DNA from: Pelagophyceae sp. CCMP2097
Lineage: Eukaryota > Sar > Pelagophyceae
Length of the DNA: 10,541 bases
Reading direction: 5' to 3'
Assembly: GCA_026770575.1 (NCBI GenBank)
Contig: MU657266.1
Span: forward strand, 11,111 to 21,651
The notes under the pieces are model-generated. The model had not been told where the DNA came from. It saw only the letters and a list, made by a program, of their open reading frames with translations, and did no database searches. Below are positions 1 through 6,768 of the stretch, piece after piece; within the stretch, counting starts at the first letter, position 1, and each line of letters opens with the position of its first letter. A program made the translations under genes and the position numbers.

Positions 1-1416
1 GCGGGGCCGGGAGAGGCCGTGTCCACGGCACCTGTAACGGCGTTTGAGGCAGCGCCCGGCCATGAGATGCCGCCAACGGTGGCTGCGACTCCGCCTGCCG
101 CGAAAAAACAAACTAACAAGCGCCATGGGCCGCCGTCGGGGCCTACCGCGGCCGCAGGGTCTGGAAAGAAGAAGCGCGCTTCCACCGCCAAAGTTGCGCC
201 GTAAGTCGAGAGTCGCTCGGTTTTCGCTCGGTTTTCGCACGGTAATCACATCAAGCGGTCGTCACTGTTAGGCCGCGTAAGGACGCGCTGGCTGGCGCCG
301 TAGCGGGCGCGCCCGCCCCGGCGTCGCCGCTTTTGGATCAGGCTGGGCCGCGGTCGGGGCCTACCACGACCTCGCCGCCAAAAAGGAAGAAGCGCGCAGC
401 CGCCGTCAATGCGGCGCCGTAAGTCGAGACTCGCTCTGTTTTCGCTCTGTTTTCGCTCGGTAATCACAACAAACGGTCGTCACTGTTAGGCCGCCGAAGT
501 ACGCGCTGCCTGGCGCCGTAGCGGGCCTGCCCGCCCCGGCGCCGCCGCTTTTAGTTCAGGCAACGGCGCCTTTAGAAGCGGAAGACGAGGCTGTGGACAT
601 GGCTTTCTTCGACCGCCCGCCGACACGGATTCCCACGTGGTTTGACGAGCTTTTGACCGCGGATGCGCCGTTAAACGCGGCTGCGTGTGCGAACCCAATC
701 ACCTTGAAAGTCCCACCGCTCTTTCAAGGTGACGACCACGAGGTGCGTCATTTTCTCGAGCGTCCTCTTTTTGATTCGAGCAACCCATGTCGAAGCGCCT
801 CCGTCGCGACGGCATTCTGGCAGGCCGTTGCGCTCGCGAAGGGCCAGAAATTCCTGATCGACTCGGTGCGCGCCAAGTTCGACAGGACAGAAGTTGCTGA
901 CGTGAGCCACCAGCGTCCAATGCACCGTGAACGCATTTGCCTTTGACACAAAGTCCCTTGAACAATGCGCCGAGCGGCCTTCTGCTGCTGTGATGAGTCC
1001 CTACAGTGGCTCATCAAACGACTAACGTCGCTTGCTAGGGTGTTCTCGAAGATGCGGTGTTGGTTGTCACGCAGCCCACGATTATGCATAGTGGACCCGC
1101 GCACCGACGGAATAAAGCCGCAGGCCAGGAAGTGTTCGACGCCATCTCGGAGGCCCTGCAGGGCGCGTCGGCGGAGCAAGTCCCAGAAGCCGTAGCGGAG
1201 GTGGCTCGCTTATCGCTTCAGGGCCTTTTGGACGGGTCGCTCCAACGCTGGTTCGTGGAATCAGAACACTAGACCGACGCGAACGGCCCGCCGGTCGACG
1301 ACGAAGTGGACGAGGAGGCGAACTGCGCACCAGAAGTCGAGAAGGACGGCGACCCGGGCGAAGGAACTCGGAGGAGCGGCCGCACTCCCAGAAGGAAGGT
1401 GCTCCCCAGCTTGTAA
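1..1416 (+). CDS. Gene A: spliced hypothetical protein, 5'-partial
   Basis: Product not recognised. The proposed join is 1-200, 272-418, 490-901, 1039-1200, 1273-1416, which reads 354 residues without a stop and is open at the window edge, so the true start is upstream. The first ~135 residues are Ala/Pro-rich and probably disordered, with two basic clusters (GKKKRAS near residue 57, PKRKKRAA near residue 107) that could be nuclear localisation signals. A more ordered part follows (DMAFFDRPPTRIPTWFDELL, then FLERPLFDSS and KGQKFLIDSVRAKFD), then a helical Ala/Glu-rich stretch (EVFDAISEALQGASAEQVPE). The tail is acidic (VDDEVDEEANC) and then basic (TRRSGRTPRRK). If bases 1201-1272 are not spliced out, translation stops at the TAG at 1270-1272. 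No catalytic motif was found. A nuclear or chromatin role would be a guess from the basic and acidic tails. The exon structure is well supported by phase; the function is unknown. Confidence 0.65.
201..271 (+). other. Intron 1 of gene A (71 bases), carrying satellite sequence
   Basis: It begins GTAAGT, a perfect consensus donor, and ends CTGTTAG. Removing it joins CC|G and keeps the frame open for the next 49 codons, whereas reading through meets TAA at once (202-204). Most of its middle is an 11-base tandem motif: CGCTCGGTTTTCGCTCGG at 214-231 and CGCTCGGTTTTCGCACGGTA at 225-244. Both strings recur exactly in the 1625-1827 array. Confidence 0.8.
419..489 (+). other. Intron 2 of gene A (71 bases), duplicate of intron 1
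   Basis: It has the same length, the same GTAAGT donor, the same CTGTTAG acceptor and the same phase as intron 1, with about six base differences. The CGCTCGG motif is partly changed to CGCTCTG. Its position is exactly 218 bases after intron 1, so it arose by the tandem duplication annotated at 125-560. Confidence 0.8.
902..1038 (+). other. Intron 3 of gene A (137 bases)
   Basis: The donor is GTGAGC at 902 and the acceptor is TGCTAG ending at 1038. A branch-point-like CGACTAAC lies at 1019-1026, a typical short distance before the acceptor. It is a phase 0 intron joining ...DRTEVAD to GVLEDAVLVV.... Without splicing the frame ends at the TGA at 944-946. Confidence 0.7.
1201..1272 (+). other. 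Possible intron 4 of gene A (72 bases) or read-through segment
   Basis: The stretch starts GTGGCT, ends CACTAG and is flanked by codon boundaries. Its length, 72, is close to the 71-base introns. Removing it deletes the only in-frame stop (TAG, 1270-1272) and leads into 47 more open codons. Against this, the enclosed codons (VARLSLQGLLDGSLQRWFVE) look like coding sequence. The alternatives are a premature stop, a retained intron, or simply the true C-terminus. Confidence 0.45.
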
Positions 1417-1434
1417 TGTTGTAATGTAATGTAA
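1412..1434 (+). terminator. TGTAA cluster at the end of gene A
   Basis: TGTAA occurs four times, at 1412, 1420, 1425 and 1430, in a GTAAT tandem run. The first copy contains the TAA stop at 1414-1416. TGTAA is the established polyadenylation signal of Chlamydomonas and other green algae. Its use in this organism is not known, and the other two genes here do not have it. It may be only a short tandem repeat. Confidence 0.35.
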
Positions 1435-1624
1435 TGCAATTGAGATTCGCAGAGACACGAGATACGAAGGGAGGCGTGACACGTCCTTTGATAGTAGCAG
1501 GTAAATACAATAATAGCTCTCCTCGGGTCGAATCTGTTCGTCGGTTCTCTCAGTTCTTCCTCGGTTCTTCCAAGCCCGCCGGTGGTCCTTAGCGTTCGTT
1601 GGGGGTGGGTCGCATGGAACACCT

Positions 1625-1827
1625 CGCTCGGTTTTCGCTCGGTCTGCCATATAATTTTTTCCGCTCGGTTTTCGCACGGTATGCTCATAGGATTATATCG
1701 CTCGGTTTTCGCTCGGACGGTTTTATAAATTTTTCCGCTCGGTTTTCGCTCGGTATGCTCATAGGATTATATCGCTCGGTTTTCGCTCGGTCGGTTTTAT
1801 AATTTTTGCCGCTCGGTTTTCGCTCGG
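1625..1827. repeat. Array of six 18-base repeats at an exact 37-base period
   Basis: CGCTCGGTTTTCGCTCGG starts at 1625, 1662, 1699, 1736, 1773 and 1810. All are identical except the second, which has CGCACGG at its end. The five 19-base spacers are AT-rich. Spacers 2 (1680-1698) and 4 (1754-1772) are identical, TATGCTCATAGGATTATAT. Spacers 3 and 5 are close variants with TCGGTTTTATAATTTTTGC, and spacer 1 is a more distant relative. The true unit is therefore a 74-base dimer. The array looks like a CRISPR but is not one: the spacers recur and the setting is eukaryotic. No gene crosses it. Confidence 0.9.
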
Positions 1828-2379
1828 TTTTCGGGGTCAACCTCGAAATCGTTCAAGGGGAAAAAGAAGAAAAAAAAGCGCCGAAAGAGCGCGCGAACCT
1901 GCGCGTGACACCCCCCACGCACCCCGCGCGCCCCGCCGAGACTAAAACGCCAAAAACGCCGCCTCGAAACTTAGTCAACGGACACTTTACTGCACTTAGC
2001 TGGGCGCCAGCTAAGCTGCATATAAGGAAGGCGGTTCTGAACTTGTTCAAAAAAAGTGAACCTGTCTTTTATATACACTTTTCTTAACTGGCTCCTGGCA
2101 CTGGGACCGGAAATCCCTTTTGCCAGGGCATACGTCAGTGACAGATGGTGTCATATTTTCATGTCAACAGCCGCCCCTTGCTTGCTTAAAATCCACCCTG
2201 GGTGGGGCTGGCCCCTTGATGTGCAGTCTCGGCTGCTTCTTGGATTAAGTGGTTTTTCACCCCCCCGACCCCCCCTCCGAGTCCAAAGGAAAAAAATCGA
2301 ACCCTGTGCGGACGCGGACACACCGCGCCCGCGCGGACGGCCTGAAGTCGACGGCGGCGTGCGCGCGCCGCGCGCGGGC
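1828..2379. other. Spacer between the array and gene B
   Basis: No convincing gene. The stretch holds a purine-rich run (1855-1890), a strong hairpin (1991-2020), a TATAAG-like box just after it, a second TATATA (2071-2076), and CCACCC-T-GGGTGG at 2193-2205. The frame that becomes gene B is open from about 2056, but the translation before 2380 does not look protein-like. Confidence 0.5.
1991..2020. promoter_or_regulatory. Hairpin with adjacent TATA-like box
   Basis: CTTAGCTGG (1995-2003) and CCAGCTAAG (2007-2015) are perfect inverted arms around a GCG loop. TGCA on both sides extends the stem with one bulged base. CATATAAGG follows at 2019-2027. It lies about 360 bases before the proposed gene B start and could be promoter DNA or an old element end; neither is proven. 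Confidence 0.35.
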
Positions 2380-4003
2380 ATGCACGCGCGGCTCATCGAG
2401 CACGAACACCAGCGCCGCGCGTCGGTGGTGCAACGGGATGAAATCGTGGTTCGCCAGAAGACACTCTTCCGAGTAGCGCAGTGCGCCGCGCTCACGCTCG
2501 CCGCGCTCGCGTTCCTGCGGCGCGACATACAAGCACCGCTGCTGCGCCACGCAGTCGCCTACACTTACGGCACCGACGGCGAGCGTGCGCCGCGACTGCC
2601 GTTCGAAAAGCCTCACCGATGGCGCCCCCGCAGGCCGCGGCCGGCGCTGGAACGCGACGCGGCGCGGCGTCTTCGAAGCTGCGAGCGGCGGCGAGCTGGC
2701 TCGAGTGACGGCAGCGATGTGGGTCCTGCGGCGGACGCCGGACGCCGCGGGCCGGCAGCGGTTCGGGGGCGCGTTCCGGAGCTACGAAACGCTCGTCGAC
2801 TCCCACGCAGACGACTTGAAGCGGCTTCACTGCGCTGTCGGCCTCCACGCCGCGTCGGCGCTCTTCGTGGTCTACCACCGCCTGCTCGTCCGCGAGTTTG
2901 AAGCCGCACTACGAGCGGTCGACGAGACGCTTAACGTCGTCCCAGCCTGGCACCCGCTCGAGCGCCCTGGGTGAGAAAATCTGCTGATCCTACGTCGCCT
3001 CGGGATCCTCGATGCTGCTTCTTCTCTATGAAGCGACGTACTCTAGCGTGTCGCTCTTCGACACCACCCTGCGCGGCGCGCGACCGCTCCTCGGCTCGGC
3101 GCCCGGCGACGCGAGGCGAGGCTACGTCATCGCAGATGGGCCGTCGCGCAGCCGGCGTCTTTCGACGCTCCTTTGACAAAGGCCGCGCGGAAAGTCGCTA
3201 GGCCTCGTCGTGACTTGGCCCCGTCGGCGTAGCTTCGCCATGTGGCCCGTGAGCCGCCGCGACGGCGTAACGGCCTTTGACATGCCGAACTACGTCGTGC
3301 GCTACAGCTCGTGCGCCTGCGAGGCGGTGCCGAAAGGACTCGCACAAGGCGTCTTGCGTAGGTACTGCGGACAGGCAGTCGACGACTCGGAGCTGGCGCG
3401 GCGGTGGTCGACGTGCGCGTCCGACGCCGTCGCAGAGGCGCCGCTCCCAGACGGCTTCCTCGCCTGTGCCGTGCGCCTCCACGCAGAGTCAGTTCCGACT
3501 GTCTTCAGAGAGGGCCCAGCATCGCCGCGCGGCCTCTCTCTTGCTCGGCCTCTTGGGATGGCGTTCTCAGGTGGCACCGGGCCGTCGGCGGCGCAGTTTC
3601 GTGCGACGCCAACACGACGCATTTGGCTGTGCCGGGCGACTTTGAGAATGGGCGGACCTCTGTGAACGACCCCGTCTTCTTCTTCGTCCGCCGCCGCGTC
3701 CACCGCAGGACTGCACCGAACCCGCCCCGCCCCGCCCCAACCGCCGACTGCGAGGCCTTTTCTCAGGTGCACGCCGCCTTCGATGTGCTCTTCGACGCGT
3801 ACCGCGAACGCCACGACGCTCTGAGGCCCGCCGGCGCGCCCGACGCCGTCGACAAGCTCTGGGCCGCGCTGCGCCTCGAGGCCGACCCCTGCGCGCGCCA
3901 GGACGCCTGGAGGCGACACCGCTACGCGCACTTCCTTGGCAACGCGACGGCATTCCGCGACCTCTTTTTAGACGCGCACTCAGTACATACTACCGGGGGC
4001 TAG
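2380..4003 (+). CDS. Gene B: spliced hypothetical protein, about 456 residues
   Basis: Product not recognised. The proposed join is 2380-2584, 2634-2970, 3047-3156, 3202-3487, 3571-4003, totalling 1371 bases with no stop before TAG at 4001-4003. ATG 2380 (MHARLIEHEHQRRASVVQRD) is the first good start before protein-like sequence. Visible features are a hydrophobic run near residues 34-46 (QCAALTLAALAFL), a helical region near 129-165 (LHAASALFVVYHRLLVREFE), a cysteine-containing stretch (YVVRYSSCACEAVPK), and a charged helical C-terminal part (AFDVLFDAYRERHDALRP). The introns at 2971 and 3488 are good. The junctions at 2585 and 3157 are weak (GTGCGC and GTCTTT donors, 49 and 45 bases) and could instead be frameshifts, making the gene damaged. 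A further in-frame intron, 3662-3766 (GTGAAC to TCTCAG, 105 bases), is possible. Upper-case GC use at third codon positions fits the rest of the exons in this window. Confidence 0.6.
2971..3046 (+). other. Intron in gene B (76 bases)
   Basis: The donor is GTGAGA, a pyrimidine tract lies near 3014-3028 (TGCTGCTTCTTCTCT), and the acceptor is CTCTAG ending at 3046. Joining GG|C keeps the frame, giving PLERPG followed by VSLFDTTLRGARPLLG. Unspliced reading stops at the TGA in the donor (2972-2974). Confidence 0.65.
3488..3570 (+). other. Intron in gene B (83 bases)
   Basis: The donor GTCAGT is close to consensus. A pyrimidine-rich stretch and the acceptor TTCTCAG end it at 3570. Joining GA|G moves exactly from the frame of ACAVRLHAE into the frame of WHRAVGGAVSCDANTTHL, both of which read well. 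Confidence 0.65.
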
Positions 4004-4140
4004 TCCTTTTGACTAACGCGTTTGCGAGAGCCGGCGGCACGTATCTATCACGCCAGCCCCTCGGCGCCGGGCACCTCTGCCGTCGACACGTACCTGATGC
4101 CGTCGTGCCCCCCTGACAAAACACACTTGTGTACACTTTT

Positions 4141-4555
4141 CGATCCCCTCTCTCGTAAACTGGAGGACACTGGTCCGTCCGTGACGAACAATTGACCTTA
4201 TGAGGCCTCAAAATGGCCGGTTCCCGGCCAGCCAGACGGGTTTGGGCTGGCGTGGGTCGCCTTAGGGGTGTCATGAGTGTCCCGTGAGCTGCTCTGGGCA
4301 TGCGGCTCCTCCTAGAAGGCAGGGTCTTAACGAGGAGCCGACGGGGACTAAATCTAGTCCTCGCCTCGAGGACAACTACGGTGTTTACGAGCGTTCCGGC
4401 GCGCACAGCGCGCTGGATTGAAGCCACGTCCTTCCCCGGTTTAACCCAGCCAACGCCGAGCATCACAGGCCACCGCAGCGCCTCGAACTACTCCTTAGGG
4501 CCTTTAAAACTGCACGGACGGACCGGTGTCCTCCGGTTTGCGAGAGAGGGGATCG
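4141..4555. mobile_element. 415-base inverted-repeat element, MITE-like
   Basis: The termini are 43 bases each (4141-4183 and 4513-4555), inverted, matching at 40 of 43. They begin CGATCCCCTCTCTCG and end GGTCCGTCCGTG inward, and the three differences are all T/C. Weaker similarity (TGTGT..CTT) continues outside, so the true ends may lie some 15 bases further out. Inside are CGGCTCCTC (4303-4311) with its complement at 4332-4340, and GGACTAAATCTAGTCC. No convincing transposase frame. No clear target-site duplication was seen. A non-autonomous DNA transposon is the best reading. Confidence 0.7.
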
Positions 4556-4753
4556 TTAAGCACACAGGCCGAAAAAACACGGGATTAGAAGAGGCCAATA
4601 AAGGCAATGTGGGAGTTTATTAAATTTAAAGCAGGGTCTTTAGGGCCGAAAGTTAAGTATTTTTTTGAGGCTAAAAGCTTTTTAGCCGATTTTAAACCAT
4701 TTTGAATCTTTTTGGTCGAAAGTTAAGTATTTGAGAATAGAGAGCTTCAGCTC

Positions 4754-4787
4754 AAAGTGATACCCTATCGAAAGTGATACCCTATCA
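4754..4787 (+). repeat. 17-base direct repeat, two copies
   Basis: AAAGTGATACCCTATCG (4754-4770) is followed at once by AAAGTGATACCCTATCA (4771-4787). It lies about 45 bases before the open frame at 4830 and might be a paired binding site or a replication slippage product. Confidence 0.6.
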
Positions 4788-4958
4788 AATAAAACCCCGT
4801 TAAAAGCCCGTTAATATATAGAGCTTGCAGTGATCTATCCGTTCAACGGAACCACGTACAACTCTCAAACTCGCGAGCCAAATCAAAATAGTACCCAGGT
4901 ACTACTTTGGCCCGAGGGCAACCCCGAGGCACCCCAGCCGACTCCCGTCCCGGGATCG

Positions 4959-5252
4959 ATGGTGCGCAGTCAACAAGCCCGTGCGCAGACGCCCGTCGAT
5001 TTTCCGCATGGTGCGTCGACTCTAGCGGAATCGGCGTTTTGGGTACTTGTGTTCGAGTTCGTACCCACCCGCGATGCGCTGTCGCGGCCGGTTCCGGGCG
5101 CTGCCGGATTGGTTGCGGACGCCTGCGCGCAGTTCCCGCCGGTTGCCGGCGCGTGGCGGGTCCCGCAAGGGCCCGAACGCATGCTCCTCACGCGCCTTCC
5201 GATGTCACGTCGCTGCTACCCAAGGGGTAGCCACAACGCGAAACAAAGCTAG
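4959..5252 (+). CDS. Possible small protein inside the 4644-5512 element
   Basis: Not recognised. The first in-frame ATG (MVRSQQARAQTPVDFPHGAS) gives about 97 residues; the frame is open back to about 4830 without another ATG. The middle looks folded (LAESAFWVLVFEFVPTRDAL, then AAGLVADACAQFPPVAGAW) with hydrophobic and aromatic residues. The stop is TAG at 5250-5252. No transposase motif. Because the area is GC-rich, long frames also occur by chance on both strands, so this is tentative. Confidence 0.3.
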   Translation: MVRSQQARAQTPVDFPHGASTLAESAFWVLVFEFVPTRDALSRPVPGAAGLVADACAQFPPVAGAWRVPQGPERMLLTRLPMSRRCYPRGSHNAKQS

Positions 5253-5586
5253 GGCCGGCCCTGCGGGACCAAGGCGCGTCGATAGGGCCATTCAGCGCCT
5301 CATTCCGACGAGAACTGACCGATAACCTTGGCCCCTCCATAAGACAACGCCGTCGTCTCCAAAATATGCAGACAGTTCGATAGGATACGTAGCTGCTCCG
5401 AGTGAGTGAGTTTTTATTTTCTGGGCTTTAGAATCGACTTAACTCTTGATATTCTCCACTTTTAAATTTTTAACCCCGAAATTAGCCGAATAAAAATACT
5501 TAACTTTCGGCCTAAGGGTCACCACGAAGAGGAGAAACCCGGAAATATGGCGGAGGATGGCCAATGATTTCCGCTGATGGCAGGAG

Positions 5587-5671
5587 GGCCAAAGTGCCGC
5601 ACATCGGAAGCGGCATCCATCCGTACCTATGTTGAGCGTGGATACCGCTACCGAGGTGCGGCACTTTGGCC
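5587..5671. repeat. 85-base near-perfect hairpin element
   Basis: GGCCAAAGTGCCGCAC (5587-5602) is perfectly inverted at 5656-5671. The arms continue inward with AGCGGCATCCA against AGCGGTATCCA (few mismatches), giving stems of about 35 bases around a loop near TCCGTACCTATGTTGAGCG. It is likely the folded end of, or a whole, small non-autonomous element. Confidence 0.65.
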
Positions 5672-5831
5672 ACTGGGGCACACCTGGGCGCTTTCTAAGC
5701 GAGTCGACCACTTTTTGCGTATTGTCGGCGCCTGGAGGCGCCGAATGCGTGACCTCGGGGCCGGCATCCATTCGTACCTATGTTGAACGTGGATACCGCC
5801 TTCGAGGTGTGGCACTTTGGCCACTGGGGCA
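5612..5831 (+). repeat. 69-base direct repeat covering one hairpin arm
   Basis: The segment 5612-5680 recurs at 5763-5831, offset 151 with no gap and about eight differences. Shared anchors are CGTACCTATGTTGA and GGCACTTTGGCCACTGGGGC. The left arm at 5587 can therefore pair with either 5656-5671 or 5807-5822 (15 of 16). Between the copies is TCGGCGCC-TGGA-GGCGCCGA (5725-5744), a perfect 8-base stem. Confidence 0.75.
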
Positions 5832-6301
5832 GAGTTGGAGGGCGTCCATCGCTCGACAATTGACACAGGCAGATTGCAGGCTCTACTCACCGGCCCGGGA
5901 TAAAATTTGCATGGCCGTGGGTGACCCCTCGCGGCAAGGGCGCGGCCCCAAGCGTGTATGCGGGATCGCCGTGCGGGCTCGAGACGAGTGCGGCCAAGGA
6001 GTCGAAATGCTTCTCGAGACAACCCAACTAATATCAAGAGCTCTGTCTCCTTTTTCGGCCTGTGACAAGGGGTATCGCCAACGACGCCGAGGACTTTCGG
6101 GCAATCGGAGTGTTCGTCGGTTGGAGTTTGGCGCTGTTGGGAGTGATAGAGGACGCCGCGCTGAGTCCCATGATGCTAGAACCTATAGAAATTGTTTGTT
6201 AACACGCTCAAACTAAAAATCTGAGCGTCTGTTTTGGCGCGTCAGTCCAAATTAGATCAGCCGTTTTTGGCGATTTTTTGGGCGAATATCCTGCCAAAAA
6301 C
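5832..6301. other. Spacer with one possible exon (6033-6202, plus)
   Basis: A stop-to-stop frame reads IANDAEDFRAIGVFVGWSLA and LLGVIEDAALSPMMLEP before TAA at 6200-6202. It has a hydrophobic run that could span a membrane but no ATG at its start, so it would have to be a 3' exon, with AG sites at 6036 and 6069 as possible acceptors. No upstream partner exon is convincing. Otherwise nothing was found. Confidence 0.25.
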
Positions 6302-6768
6302 CTATCGACCGGAAAGTGTAGGAGGCCTAGCTAGAGGGAGGTTTTTCGACGATGACATGGGGGGAAATTCCAACGCGATGCGCGCGTTGTGGACGAGCAG
6401 GACGTGGACGAGCAGAGAACGAGCAGGGCGTGCAGAGAAGAAGACAAGGCGCTCCAGAGATCGAACGGTTTCCAAGGGCAAAGGACGCCGCGCGCCGAGT
6501 TATCGTGCCTATACGGGGCGTGGAGACGACGAGCGCGGTCCTAGACGAACGCGCTCGGCGCCTCTCGAGCATCTCTCGAGCATCTCTCGAGCACCTTGCC
6601 TTCTCCCGAAAGTAAAAATTACGTTCGGAGGGATTCGGACTTAAATCAATCCCCATCGTTACAACCGCTGTTGGAGTACCCCGAGGCGGAGCTGGTTGGG
6701 CCGTTGGGGGGGGGCGCCCGTCGTAAAACCTCCCTCGAGCTAGGTCTCCTACACTTTCCGGTCGATAG
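6302..6768. mobile_element. 467-base inverted-repeat element, MITE-like
   Basis: The termini are 48 bases (6302-6349 and 6721-6768), inverted, 45 of 48 identical, beginning CTATCGACCGGAAAGTGTAG and ending GAGGGAGGTTTT inward. Looser similarity continues outward (CCTGCCAAAAA on the left against CCTATCAACA on the right). The interior is G/A-rich with repeated GGACGAGCAG and the 11-base triplet at 6562-6594. The open frames inside are low-complexity and not convincing. The sequence differs from the 4141 element, so it belongs to another family. Confidence 0.7.
6562..6594 (+). repeat. Three tandem copies of CTCTCGAGCAT
   Basis: The units are at 6562-6572, 6573-6583 and 6584-6594 (last base changed to C). 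Each holds an XhoI-type palindrome CTCGAG. It is internal to the 6302-6768 element. Confidence 0.8.

Larger units (their letters stand above)
125..560 (+). repeat. 218-base tandem duplication within gene A
   Basis: Copy 1 (about 125-342) and copy 2 (about 343-560) align without a gap at a constant offset of 218. Anchors are GTCGGGGCCTACC at 135 and 353, the GTAAGT donors at 201 and 419, the acceptors at 271 and 489, and TTTTGGATCAGG / TTTTAGTTCAGG at 331 and 549. Each copy holds the end of one exon, a whole intron and the start of the next exon. The proteins are paralogous (GAVAGAPAPASPLL and GAVAGLPAPAPPLL). Exon and intron parts look about equally diverged, roughly 10%. Confidence 0.85.
4644..5512. 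mobile_element. Candidate 869-base element with 31-base inverted ends
   Basis: GGCCGAAAGTTAAGTATTTTT opens the left end (4644) and is inverted at the right end (5482-5512). The 31-base arms agree at 28 positions, ending GGCTAA inward. A direct third copy of the core (CGAAAGTTAAGTATTT) lies inside the left end at 4716-4731. The palindrome GGCTAAAAGCTTTTTAGCC is at 4669-4687. The GC-rich interior, with AT-rich shoulders, has one long open frame. No target-site duplication was identified. Confidence 0.5.

Noticed and set aside
1625..1827. CRISPR array
   Set aside because: Regular repeats and spacers, but spacers 2 and 4 are identical, 3 and 5 are nearly so, repeats are short (18), there are no cas genes, and the window is eukaryotic.
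2056..2901. Single 281-residue unspliced gene on the plus strand
   Set aside because: Only the part from 2380 to about 2610 reads like protein; after that the frame turns into Arg/Pro-rich shadow while another frame carries the coherent sequence.
5629..6216. 195-residue plus-strand gene
   Set aside because: It runs straight through the hairpin and its duplicate, so its open frame is repeat sequence and not a supported protein.
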